A DNA stretch of 5,671 bases from Acidobacteriota bacterium (GTDB taxonomy: Bacteria; Planctomycetota; Phycisphaerae; WQYP01; JAJZKJ01): assembly GCA_021804195.1 (NCBI GenBank), contig JAJZKJ010000170.1, positions 1 through 5,671 of the forward strand, written 5' to 3'. Below the pieces are notes generated by a model. The model was not told the origin of the DNA, did not search any database, and saw only the letters and a program-made list of their open reading frames with translations. Shown in pieces: positions 1 to 5,571 of this stretch (its first letter is position 1; each line of letters begins with the position of its first letter). Both the position numbers and the translations under genes were made by a program.

Positions 1-80
1 AACAACGCCAACAACCGCTCCCGATATCCTGCTTCACGAACCATGCATTCAATCTAACATCCCGTGGCAATTTGTTCAAG

Positions 81-275
81 TTATTTTGCGGAGGCTCCTA
101 ACGGTGAACTTAAGCCAAACCATGAGTAAAATGGATCGGACTCGTAAAGCGCCTGAAACTCCTCGAGAGACAGTCCCGATTGACTTCCTTGCCCGAATTT
201 TGGGCGATATTGTGAACAGACCGATAGTGCATCGGTAATAATCTGCAGGTATCTGTCGTCACCGCTTGCCGTCAT
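81..275 (-). CDS. Hypothetical 64-residue ORF, possibly a truncated gene remnant
   Basis: I do not recognise this protein with confidence. It runs from ATG at 275 to TAA at 81, and an in-frame TGA (282-284) lies just upstream, so no longer N-terminus is possible in this frame. The middle is protein-like and rich in aromatics and acidic residues (EEFQALYESDPFYSWFGL, about residues 38-55), whereas the last residues (GASAK) look arbitrary. That pattern suggests a gene cut short, with a real N-terminal segment ending in unrelated sequence. There are no membrane segments, no signal peptide and no catalytic motif I can name. The upstream Shine-Dalgarno is poor. The surrounding DNA is less GC-rich than the rest of the window, which fits an acquired or decaying locus. 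It may be a small intact gene, a fragment of a larger one, or chance. Confidence 0.4.
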   Translation of the reverse strand: MTASGDDRYLQIITDALSVCSQYRPKFGQGSQSGLSLEEFQALYESDPFYSWFGLSSPLGASAK

Positions 276-538
276 TGAGTTTCACGCCCGGGCGCATTGA
301 CCACTTGGATTATTAATTGAAGGAAAGGGTAACACACCTTTGCTCTCGGCGGCAAGGCCGGAGCGGAATTTACCAGCGCGGATATGGCCTTGTCGCCGAT
401 TGTCAAGGCGAATGAATTGCCGGAAAAGCGGCGACCTGTTCCGATTGCCAACGGGAGACGCCGCTACCACTTGGACAGACGACACGTCCCCATCCCGATT
501 TGGATCGGGACCGCGTGCAGTATATTAAGACCGCGGCG
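276..538. other. Intergenic spacer between hemC and the 64-codon ORF
   Basis: No convincing gene was found on either strand. Several open frames cross it (for example minus 282-485), but their translations have the arginine/proline-rich or random look of non-coding frames and no good ribosome site. It contains one hairpin downstream of hemC, listed separately. The half next to position 340 and below is AT-richer. I could not find a convincing sigma-70 promoter for the 64-codon ORF in it. Confidence 0.5.
493..510 (-). terminator. Hairpin downstream of hemC, possible terminator
   Basis: TCCCGAT (493-499) and ATCGGGA (504-510) are perfect 7-bp inverted arms around a 4-base loop. Read on the minus strand, the hairpin starts 28 bases past the hemC stop codon, where a terminator or 3' stabilising stem would be expected. 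It has no U-tract after the stem (the minus strand continues TGGGGACG), so it is not a classical intrinsic terminator. Confidence 0.3.
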
Positions 539-1501
539 TTATTCCTCCGTGACCCGCCGGAGGATTTCCCAGGCCCCGCGCTGTTCGAGCACGGCGAGCA
601 ACCGCGGCAGAAGGCTGTGCAACCCCACGGGTGTCGGATCATCGGTCAACAAGGCCGCCCGCGCCGCTTCGCCTCCATCCGGCATCCCCACAAACGCCCG
701 GACAATCCAGCCCGGCGGCGGTTTACCATCGGCCGTTCCGCGCGGCAGGGCGCACACGCCGATCGGAGCGAGGCAATTGCCCGCCAATCTTCTGATGACG
801 GCTCTTTCGAACGCCAGCGCCGTTGCGGTTAAAGGATCATGGATATTCCGGAGCATATCCTGCAGGAACAAGTCATCCTTTCGTGTTTCAATCGCCAGGA
901 TTCCCTGCCCCCCGGCGGGAATAAATTCATCCACAGGCAGAATGTGCGCCGCGGGCGACCGCAGGCGCGTTCTCTCCAGCCCGGCCTGCGCCAGAAAAGT
1001 ACCCGCAACCAGTCCCTCTCGGACTTTTTTCAGTCGCGTGTCGATGTTACCACGCAACGGCTGGACCCGTACATCCGGCCGCCGGATCAGAAGTTGCGCC
1101 CGGCGCCGCAACGACGACGTGCCTACGACGGCGCCGGCGGGCAACTCGGCAATGGATTTACCCTCCCAACCGATCCACAGGTCGTTCGGGGCCGCACGAG
1201 CCGGCGTGGCGGCGATCATTAATCCCGCGGGTAATTCCACGGGCAGGTCTTTGGCGGAATGGACGGCTAGGTCTATTTTTCCCGCCAGAAGGTCCGCCTC
1301 AAGCTCCTTTACAAAAAGCCCCTTGCCGCCGCCGAATTCAGCCAGAGGTCGATCCTTTTGCCGATCGCCGGCGGTTGTAACGGTTTGCAACTCCACCCGC
1401 CGATCGCCCGCATGTGTCCGCAAACAATCCCGCACCAGCGTCGCCTGCGCTATCGCCAGGAGACTGGCGCGCGTACCGATTTTTATGACCTCTCGATCCA
1501 T
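539..1501 (-). CDS. hemC: Hydroxymethylbilane synthase (porphobilinogen deaminase)
   Basis: This cytoplasmic enzyme joins four porphobilinogen molecules into the linear tetrapyrrole hydroxymethylbilane, using a covalently bound dipyrromethane cofactor, on the way to uroporphyrinogen III, heme and corrinoids. The 320 residues match the family's usual length of about 310. Visible signatures are IGTRASLLAIAQA (residues 8-20), the GGGKGLFVKELE segment (58-69), AVHSAKDLP (79-87) with catalytic Asp85, GTSSLRRRAQL (127-137) and RGNIDTRL (150-157), whose arginines bind substrate and cofactor carboxylates, and GNCLAPIG (241-248) with the cofactor-bearing Cys243. The start is ATG at 1501. Upstream is only a weak purine stretch (GAAGAAAAC). 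It lies 95 bp behind the glycosyltransferase on the same strand, with a candidate promoter of its own in that gap. No hemD or hemB adjoins it here. The family call is secure. Confidence 0.97.
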   Translation of the reverse strand: MDREVIKIGTRASLLAIAQATLVRDCLRTHAGDRRVELQTVTTAGDRQKDRPLAEFGGGKGLFVKELEADLLAGKIDLAVHSAKDLPVELPAGLMIAATPARAAPNDLWIGWEGKSIAELPAGAVVGTSSLRRRAQLLIRRPDVRVQPLRGNIDTRLKKVREGLVAGTFLAQAGLERTRLRSPAAHILPVDEFIPAGGQGILAIETRKDDLFLQDMLRNIHDPLTATALAFERAVIRRLAGNCLAPIGVCALPRGTADGKPPPGWIVRAFVGMPDGGEAARAALLTDDPTPVGLHSLLPRLLAVLEQRGAWEILRRVTEE

Positions 1502-1565
1502 GTTTTCTTCGCAGTCTTATGCGTCTGGGCGTTGGGCACGACGCGATTCCAGCAAGCTGTGTTTA

Positions 1566-1594
1566 GTTATACTCCGCCCCACAGCGGTTGAGAA
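1566..1594 (-). promoter_or_regulatory. Candidate sigma-70-type promoter for hemC
   Basis: On the minus strand, TTCTCA (1594-1589, 4 of 6 to the -35 consensus) is followed after exactly 17 bases by TATAAC (1571-1566, 5 of 6 to the -10 consensus). The -35 box begins directly after the glycosyltransferase stop codon (1597-1599). Transcription would start near 1559, giving a leader of about 58 bases before the hemC ATG. This would allow hemC expression independent of the upstream gene. It is a sequence match only. Confidence 0.35.
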
Positions 1595-1596
1595 CA

Positions 1597-2838
1597 TCAT
1601 GCATGGTTTGACACCACGCGCGTGTGCGTGCGGTTGCTCATCCGATAGCGAATGCCGCGCCAGGTGATCTGGTTGCCCAAGGCCGCACAAAGCAGGTAAT
1701 AGAGGGTGATGAACTGGACTGCCGGGAAACCCAGGGTAAACCAGAAACCGGCGCGGCGGATGGAGAGCCAGTGATCATTGAGCAATCGCTTGCCGGCCAG
1801 CATCAGCGCCGCGCCGCGCAGGATGCTTAATGTATATAGTAGTATGAATACGCCCGCCGGCATCCACCACCCCGGTCGGCCGGTAAGGAGATCGAAAAGA
1901 GCCGTCCCGAAAGAAGACATCAGCGTAAAGAGATACAGCAACGCGCCCGCCAGGGCGGTAAGCCAGAGGCGCATGGCGCAAATGCGGGTGATGCGGTATT
2001 GCCGCACCGCAAATTCATGCAGGCTGCGCCAGTCAAACAGAGCGGGCGAAGCGACCAGGCAACGGGGTACAAAATGAATTTTGGCGTGCGCTTTTTTCTT
2101 GACGCAATAAGACAGGACATAATCGTCGCTCAGGGCGCCTTGCCAAGCGTCGTGGATACCGTAGGAAAAAAAATCGTCGCGGCGCAGAGCCATGGAACCA
2201 CCCCACGCCACCGTCCGCCGATAGGGACCGAATAACCCCCCCACCATGGCGTTGCTCACACATGCCACGCCGTTGGCGGGATGGTCGGACACCGGCACGT
2301 AAAAGCGGTAGCCGGTAGTGGCGCCGATATGGGGGCCATAGGTCAACGGCAGCACCAAGGCATGAAGCCAGTCGCTATGGGGATGGGCGTCGGCGTCCAT
2401 GAACGCCAGAATTTGGTCCTGCGAGGAGGTACGGGCGATCGCCGCAAGTTGGTTATGCACTTTCTGACCGCGCCACGTCGCCGGGCCGGCGACCACCACC
2501 TGGACTTTTCCCGCCGCCCGGCTTGGCGCGATTCGCGCCAAGAGCGTACAAACCGTATCATCCGCCGATTCCACGGCGAAGATCAACCGGTAATTCGGAT
2601 AGCTTTGTTGCAGCAGGGACTCGATATTGTCGGCGGTGTGTTCGTCGACTCCCTTGATCGGCACAATGACCGCGACGTTGGGGAAAATCTCGGCAAGCGG
2701 GCGGGCGGCAACCCGAGGCATGCGCCGACCGTAGAATTGGGCTACTCGCCATCCCCAGAGGGCCAGAATAAGCTCCGCGCCCCAGACGGCGCCCAGCAGC
2801 CGGGGATCGCCCATGAATCGCCATATAAATCCCATCAT
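1597..2838 (-). CDS. Membrane glycosyltransferase, GT2/GT21 (ceramide-glucosyltransferase-like)
   Basis: This probable inner-membrane enzyme transfers a sugar from a nucleotide-sugar to a lipid or similar acceptor; the acceptor cannot be read from the sequence. Order of parts: an N-terminal hydrophobic segment (about residues 13-30), the GT-A nucleotide-binding start NVAVIVPIKG (54-63), GQKVHNQLAAI (124-134, like the G-KV-NL motif of GT21), the metal-binding Asp-Ala-Asp at 148-150, ALSDDY (235-240) with the probable catalytic Asp, and RQYRIT (279-284) in place of the (Q/R)xxRW motif. Three or four hydrophobic segments follow (about 290-315, 325-348, 363-388), then a basic tail with WRGIRYRM (393-400). 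This topology matches ceramide glucosyltransferases and the bacterial HpnI-like proteins. No other hopanoid or sphingolipid gene is present, so I give no symbol. Start: ATG at 2838, with a second ATG directly after it and no clear Shine-Dalgarno; an in-frame stop at 2869-2871 limits extension. Confidence 0.88.
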   Translation of the reverse strand: MMGFIWRFMGDPRLLGAVWGAELILALWGWRVAQFYGRRMPRVAARPLAEIFPNVAVIVPIKGVDEHTADNIESLLQQSYPNYRLIFAVESADDTVCTLLARIAPSRAAGKVQVVVAGPATWRGQKVHNQLAAIARTSSQDQILAFMDADAHPHSDWLHALVLPLTYGPHIGATTGYRFYVPVSDHPANGVACVSNAMVGGLFGPYRRTVAWGGSMALRRDDFFSYGIHDAWQGALSDDYVLSYCVKKKAHAKIHFVPRCLVASPALFDWRSLHEFAVRQYRITRICAMRLWLTALAGALLYLFTLMSSFGTALFDLLTGRPGWWMPAGVFILLYTLSILRGAALMLAGKRLLNDHWLSIRRAGFWFTLGFPAVQFITLYYLLCAALGNQITWRGIRYRMSNRTHTRVVSNHA

Positions 2839-2932
2839 CGCCGCACATAATAACAGGTGTCTTCGGGATCAGCACTTTCCGCAATACCATACTTTTCTTC
2901 CGGTTGAATAGACGATTGGGTTCCGAAGTGTA

Positions 2933-2938
2933 TATAAT
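2933..2938 (+). promoter_or_regulatory. Candidate -10 box TATAAT upstream of the TPR gene
   Basis: A perfect TATAAT, followed by GG as in the two boxes at 5017 and 5027. A TTGAAT lies upstream at 2904-2909, but the 23-base spacer is too long for a standard sigma-70 promoter. If used, it would give a leader of nearly 190 bases before the TPR gene, room for regulation or for a nearer start. It is AT-rich and could also be chance. Confidence 0.3.
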
Positions 2939-2953
2939 GGTACTTTTAACTGG

Positions 2954-2965
2954 TTGGCGCGCCAA
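2954..2965. repeat. 12-bp perfect palindrome, possible operator
   Basis: TTGGCGCGCCAA is self-complementary over all 12 bases. It sits 15 bp downstream of the plus-strand TATAAT at 2933-2938 and between the two divergent genes, where a dimeric repressor could act on one or both. Short GC-rich palindromes also occur by chance, and I see no second copy in the window. Confidence 0.3.
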
Positions 2966-3115
2966 AATTCAAGGGAATGAAGCATTGGAATGAACAAGCT
3001 CCCTTATCCCGTGCGGTGCGTTATACTTTCAGGTAGAATGGCCGGGGGCAACCCTATGGTGGAAGGGGCATTTTGATTAACAGGCTTATGCCGGCGGGTT
3101 CCCAATTCCCAGTCC

Positions 3116-3123
3116 GGAAGGTG
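3116..3123 (+). promoter_or_regulatory. Ribosome binding site of the TPR gene
   Basis: GGAAGGTG is a good Shine-Dalgarno match. Its GGAAGG core (3116-3121) is 10 bases from TTG at 3132 and 16 from ATG at 3138, so spacing favours the TTG start while codon preference favours the ATG. A weaker GAG at 3125-3127 would suit the ATG. Confidence 0.45.
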
Positions 3124-3131
3124 CGAGTAGT

Positions 3132-4547
3132 TTGAACATGATCTCATCGGAGACACAAACGGCAACCGAAGGCCTCGGCAAGGGTAAGGCTTTCTTCGAG
3201 CGGGCGCGAACCGTCGCCGACACCGGAAATTATGATTATGCGATTGATCTGTACATTGAAGGCCTGCTCCGCGAACCGTTGAATATCAAGGAACATGAAG
3301 CGCTGCGGGACGTGGCGCTGCGGCGGAAAATCAAAGGGGGTAAGCCGGCGGGGGGAATTTTCGGCGTTCGACCCTACTTCAAGGGCAAAACATCCAAGGA
3401 GCAGATGCTCAACACCGAGTGGCTGCTGGCCAAAGACCCGGGCAACATTTCCACCATGCAGACCATGCTCAAGCAGGCGGCGGCGGCGGATTACAGAGAT
3501 GTCGTGCTGTGGCTCGGACCGATCTTTCTTCAAGCCAACCGCACCACCAAGAATCCCAACCCCCGGCTGTATCTGGAAATCGCGGACCTGTATGAGAAAT
3601 TTGAAGCGTTCGCCAAGGCCGGCGAGGCCATCGGTCTGGCCCAACAACTCACACCCGCCGACGCCTCACTCGACGAGCGGATCAAGGCTCTGGCAGCCCA
3701 GGAGACGCTCAAGAAAGGTCAGTATGAATCGGTATCCGACTTCAAAGAGTCTTTGCGCGACAAGGAAATGACCAAAGATCTGCTGCAAAAGGAAAGCCTT
3801 TCCAAAACTCTGGACTACAAGAAGAAGATGGTGGAAGATGCCCGCGCTGCTTACGAATCCGCCCCGACCGATCAGCAGACCATCGCCAAATACGTCAAGA
3901 CACTTCTTGACATGGAAACCGAAGAATATGAAAACATGGCCATTCAGACGCTGCAAAAGGCCTATGAGGCGACCAAGGTTTACCGCTATAAGACCTATAT
4001 TGGCGACGTGCGGTTGAAGCAATACCGCCGGCATGCCCGCATTCTCATCGATGCCGTCAAAACCCACCCGGATGATCCTTCGCTCGAGCAGGAACTGCAC
4101 AAACTCGAAGAGGAGAGCCTGCAATTTGAGCTGCAGGAGTTTGAAGAGCGGGCCAGGCACTATCCCTCGGACGGCGTAGTGATGTACAAATACGGCCATT
4201 GCCTTTATCGGGCCAAGCGCTTCGATGAGGCTATCGCCGCACTGCAACAGGCCCAGAATAATCCGCAGCACCGTTCCGACTCCCTGTACCTGCTCGGCCG
4301 GGCGTTTCTGGAACAAACGATGAACCAGGAGGCGGTGGAAACCCTTCAGCGGGCCATCGAAGACTATGAACTGGCGGCAACCGGCGATACCAAGAGCAAG
4401 GAAATGCACTACTGGCTGGCGCGGGCGATGGAAGCGACCCAGCAAAGCGATGAGGCGGCCAAGATTTACAGCCAGATCGCCCAGTGGGACATCTCCTTCC
4501 GCGACGCTCGTCAACGGCTCGCGGATCTACGTAAGCGGAAATCATAA
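3132..4547 (+). CDS. TPR-repeat protein of unknown specific role (planctomycete-type)
   Basis: An almost wholly helical 471-residue protein with tetratricopeptide-like repeats. The clearest are KAFFERARTVADTGNYDYAIDLYIEGL (19-45), DLYEKFEAFAKAGEAIGLAQQL (152-173), GHCLYRAKRFDEAIAALQQA (355-374), LGRAFLEQTMNQEAVETLQRAIE (388-410) and LARAMEATQQSDEAAKIYSQIA (429-450). A strongly charged stretch (about 195-240) between the N- and C-terminal repeat blocks could be coiled coil. There is no signal peptide, transmembrane segment or catalytic motif, so a cytoplasmic protein-protein scaffold is likely. From memory it resembles a TPR family common in Planctomycetota, with the same GNYDYAIDLYIEGL start and VALRRK-GGKPAG segment; that is recollection, not a search. 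The start is uncertain: TTG at 3132 lies 10 bases after GGAAGG, whereas ATG at 3138 lies 16 bases after it. The choice changes only two residues. queD follows on the same strand, so co-transcription is plausible. Confidence 0.85.
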   Translation: MNMISSETQTATEGLGKGKAFFERARTVADTGNYDYAIDLYIEGLLREPLNIKEHEALRDVALRRKIKGGKPAGGIFGVRPYFKGKTSKEQMLNTEWLLAKDPGNISTMQTMLKQAAAADYRDVVLWLGPIFLQANRTTKNPNPRLYLEIADLYEKFEAFAKAGEAIGLAQQLTPADASLDERIKALAAQETLKKGQYESVSDFKESLRDKEMTKDLLQKESLSKTLDYKKKMVEDARAAYESAPTDQQTIAKYVKTLLDMETEEYENMAIQTLQKAYEATKVYRYKTYIGDVRLKQYRRHARILIDAVKTHPDDPSLEQELHKLEEESLQFELQEFEERARHYPSDGVVMYKYGHCLYRAKRFDEAIAALQQAQNNPQHRSDSLYLLGRAFLEQTMNQEAVETLQRAIEDYELAATGDTKSKEMHYWLARAMEATQQSDEAAKIYSQIAQWDISFRDARQRLADLRKRKS

Positions 4548-4595
4548 ACCGATCCCCCATTGGTCTCGCCGCTACTCTCGATTACACTCTTGCCG

Positions 4596-4985
4596 ATGAA
4601 GGAAACAGATACATTCACCGTCGAACTGACCAAAGAATTCCGCTTCGAGGCGGCGCATCGCCTGCCGCTGGCGCCGCCAACCCATAAATGCGCCCGGCTG
4701 CACGGGCACTCGTTTCGCGTGGAGGTGACGGTGCGCGGGCCGGTGCCGCCGGAAACCGGGTGGCTCCTGGACTTCGCCGAGATTCAACAAGCCTTCGCCC
4801 CCCTTCGCGAGCAGCTTGACCACTACTACCTCAATGAAATACCGGGGCTGGAAAACCCGACCAGTGAGAATCTGGCCTGCTGGATCTGGCAGCGTCTCCA
4901 GCCGCGGCTGACGGGGCTTAAGCAAATCCTGATCGCGGAAACCTGTACCAGTCGCTGTATTTACCGGGGGCCGCAAGCGGACTGA
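4596..4985 (+). CDS. queD: 6-carboxy-5,6,7,8-tetrahydropterin synthase QueD
   Basis: A cytoplasmic zinc enzyme of the 6-pyruvoyltetrahydropterin synthase family. It converts dihydroneopterin triphosphate to 6-carboxytetrahydropterin, the step after GTP cyclohydrolase I and before QueE and QueC in the preQ0/queuosine pathway. In the 129-residue form, zinc ligands are His21 (FEAAHRLP) and His36 and His38 (HGHSF). Catalytic Cys32 sits in the family's CxxxHGH motif. Asp75-His76 (LDHYYLN) supply the relay residues, and Glu115 (AETCTSRCIYRG) binds the pterin. ENPTSENLACWIW and the ETCT-CIYRG ending closely match E. coli QueD as I recall it, which supports QueD over a PTPS-III or biopterin enzyme. 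I chose ATG at 4596 because family homology begins just after it. The frame is open to TTG at 4560, but neither start has a good Shine-Dalgarno. It lies 48 bp after the TPR gene; no queC, queE or queF is in the window. Confidence 0.95.
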   Translation: MKETDTFTVELTKEFRFEAAHRLPLAPPTHKCARLHGHSFRVEVTVRGPVPPETGWLLDFAEIQQAFAPLREQLDHYYLNEIPGLENPTSENLACWIWQRLQPRLTGLKQILIAETCTSRCIYRGPQAD

Positions 4986-5016
4986 CGCGGTTGGTTAGCT
5001 GCGCCTTAACACGGGT

Positions 5017-5032
5017 TATAATGGTGTATAAT
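5017..5032 (+). promoter_or_regulatory. Tandem -10 boxes upstream of the small ORF at 5056
   Basis: TATAATGG occurs twice exactly 10 bp apart (hexamers 5017-5022 and 5027-5032). Possible -35 partners are TTAGCT (4995-5000, 16-base spacer) for the first and CTTAAC (5005-5010, 16-base spacer) for the second; both are weak. The second box would start transcription near 5039, about 17 bases before the ATG at 5056. The location right after queD and before a strong ribosome site supports a real promoter for the downstream cassette. Confidence 0.45.
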
Positions 5033-5045
5033 GGCGCTGTCCCTT

Positions 5046-5052
5046 GAGGTGA
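5046..5052 (+). promoter_or_regulatory. Strong ribosome binding site for the small ORF at 5056
   Basis: GAGGTGA is the best Shine-Dalgarno match in the window. Its GAGG core ends six bases before the ATG at 5056. It shows that translation began here at least ancestrally and fixes the start of the short ORF, although the rest of that ORF looks damaged. Confidence 0.55.
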
Positions 5053-5211
5053 CCAATGCCCGAGATTTTCCAAGGAAAATGGGATGACTTGGTCAAGAGC
5101 CATGACCTGCACGGCCATACGGTCCGCGTCATCGTGCTTGACCCGCAGCGCCCGGAGGATCCCTGGCTCAGGCCAAACAGGACATTACAACTTTGGTATG
5201 ACAGTCCAGCG

Positions 5212-5228
5212 CCTGGGCATTGCCCAGG
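5212..5228. repeat. 17-bp palindrome and tandem octamer over the UPF0175 promoter
   Basis: CCTGGGCA (5212-5219) and TGCCCAGG (5221-5228) form a perfect inverted repeat around one base. The octamer GGGCATTG also occurs directly repeated at 5215-5222 and 5227-5234, a 12-bp period. The structure covers the -35 position of the promoter whose -10 box is at 5238-5243, the classic place for a repressor site. Antitoxin genes are commonly autoregulated through such palindromes, so this is a reasonable operator candidate. It could instead be a hairpin left at the end of the damaged upstream gene. Confidence 0.4.
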
Positions 5229-5234
5229 GCATTG

Positions 5235-5243
5235 TGCTATAAT
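5235..5243 (+). promoter_or_regulatory. Extended -10 promoter of the UPF0175 gene
   Basis: TGCTATAAT is a perfect extended -10 element (TGn plus TATAAT at 5238-5243). The best -35 at 18 bases is TGGGCA (5214-5219), which is weak, but extended -10 promoters do not need a good one. Transcription would start near 5250, giving a leader of about 27 bases to the ATG at 5277. Confidence 0.5.
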
Positions 5244-5276
5244 GACGCTCAGGAACGCTCACGACACAGGTGCTTT

Positions 5277-5549
5277 ATGGCCATCACAATTCAGCTTCCA
5301 ATCGAGATTGAAGAAGACCTCCGCCACCAGGACCCCCGGCTGGACTACCATGCCCGCGATCAATTCCTGGTCGCCAATTACGAGGCGGGTAAGCTGAGCA
5401 CCGGAGATATTGCCGTCGTCCTGGGCTTGGAGACGCGCTTCCAAGCCGAGGAATGGCTGGCCGATCATGGCGCCTGCCAGAACTATTCGCCCGATGACCT
5501 GGACGCCGACCGCCAGACCCTTGAGCGAATTCTCGGGCCGGTGCCTTAG
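5277..5549 (+). CDS. UPF0175-family protein, probable antitoxin-like regulator
   Basis: A 90-residue soluble protein matching the pattern I know for UPF0175 (Pfam PF03683). It has a short N-terminal strand MAITIQLP, a helical part with QFLVANYEAGKLSTGDIAVVLGLE (29-52), a helix-turn-helix-like stretch to about residue 64 (FQAEEWLADHG), then the conserved NYSPDDLDADRQTL (69-82). Family members are small, of similar length, and have been proposed as antitoxins paired with PIN-domain (DUF3368-type) toxins; that pairing is recalled literature, not seen here. I chose ATG at 5277 because AGGT (5268-5271) lies five bases upstream and MAITI is the usual family start. An in-frame TTG at 5220 would add 19 residues that run through the promoter. 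No toxin gene follows: the convergent transposase stop codon is 22 bp downstream. Function beyond the family is unknown. Confidence 0.8.
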   Translation: MAITIQLPIEIEEDLRHQDPRLDYHARDQFLVANYEAGKLSTGDIAVVLGLETRFQAEEWLADHGACQNYSPDDLDADRQTLERILGPVP

Positions 5550-5571
5550 GGCGCGCTCAACAATAACCTGT

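Larger units (their letters stand above)
2839..3131. promoter_or_regulatory. Divergent intergenic region between glycosyltransferase and TPR genes
   Basis: These 293 bases must hold the start signals for both divergent transcripts. Visible elements are a perfect -10 hexamer TATAAT on the plus strand at 2933-2938, a 12-bp palindrome TTGGCGCGCCAA at 2954-2965, an 8-bp direct repeat GGAATGAA at 2974-2981 and 2987-2994, a second -10-like TATACT at 3022-3027, and a Shine-Dalgarno-like GGAAGGTG at 3116-3123. None of the -10 boxes has a good -35 box at 16-18 bp. For the leftward gene I saw only a weak pair, TTGAAT (2972-2967) and TTAAAA (2949-2944) with a 17-base spacer. No convincing gene is encoded here. 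Confidence 0.5.
5056..5397 (+). pseudogene. Small ORF, probably the 5' remnant of a short accessory gene
   Basis: The frame opens with a good start, and its first 39 or so residues are protein-like: MPEIFQGKWDDL, then GHTVRVIVLDP, then PEDPWLR. From memory this resembles short proteins (MPxxxxGxWxEL followed by a VRVxVL strand) that precede toxin or antitoxin genes in planctomycetes and cyanobacteria; I cannot name the family. After DPWLR the translation becomes arbitrary (proline, histidine and cysteine), crosses the promoter of the next gene and overlaps the UPF0175 coding sequence by 121 bp in another frame. The simplest reading is that a deletion or frameshift near 5170 removed the original 3' part and the frame now reads through unrelated sequence. 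The other two forward frames also hit stops before the UPF0175 start and did not give a recognisable continuation. A genuine short peptide with overlapping end is possible but less likely. Confidence 0.4.

Noticed and set aside
1..45. A 14-codon minus-strand frame starting at ATG 45 and open to the left edge
   Set aside because: It is too short to judge, the ribosome site is weak, and an in-frame stop lies just upstream. It could be the start of a further gene, but that cannot be supported from the window.
282..485. A 67-codon minus-strand frame between hemC and the 64-codon ORF
   Set aside because: It has no ribosome site, composition typical of a non-coding frame and no recognisable motif. 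A second overlapping minus-strand frame is equally open, so openness is not informative.
384..1667. A 427-codon open frame on the plus strand, antisense to hemC
   Set aside because: It lies opposite an unmistakable hemC, its translation is dominated by Arg, Ser, Ala and Pro as expected for the antisense of a GC-rich gene, and it has no recognisable domain.
2281..2850. A 189-codon open frame on the plus strand opposite the glycosyltransferase
   Set aside because: The sense frame carries the full set of glycosyltransferase motifs. This frame is His/Arg/Gly-rich with no motif.
2558..2965. A 135-codon minus-strand frame reaching into the divergent intergenic region
   Set aside because: Most of it is an out-of-frame reading of the glycosyltransferase N-terminus. 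Its upstream part has no domain or good ribosome site.
3038..3076. A 12-codon leader-peptide-like ORF upstream of the TPR gene
   Set aside because: It has only a minimal AGG ribosome site, no run of regulatory codons and no attenuator hairpins after it. It is most likely chance.
2839..3131. Search for a preQ1 riboswitch because queD is in the window
   Set aside because: The region is upstream of the TPR gene rather than queD itself, and I saw no preQ1-I or preQ1-II core pattern there or before queD.
3666..4514. A 282-codon open frame on the minus strand, antisense to the TPR gene
   Set aside because: It mirrors codons of the TPR gene, giving a Leu/Gly/Val/Phe-rich sequence, with no family resemblance. 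The sense frame has clear TPR repeats.
5521..5560. Inverted repeat TTGAGCG (5521-5527) and CGCTCAA (5554-5560) around the UPF0175 stop codon
   Set aside because: The 26-base loop and the lack of a U-tract make it a poor terminator, and 7-bp arms at this distance can arise by chance. I could not connect it to a transposon end.
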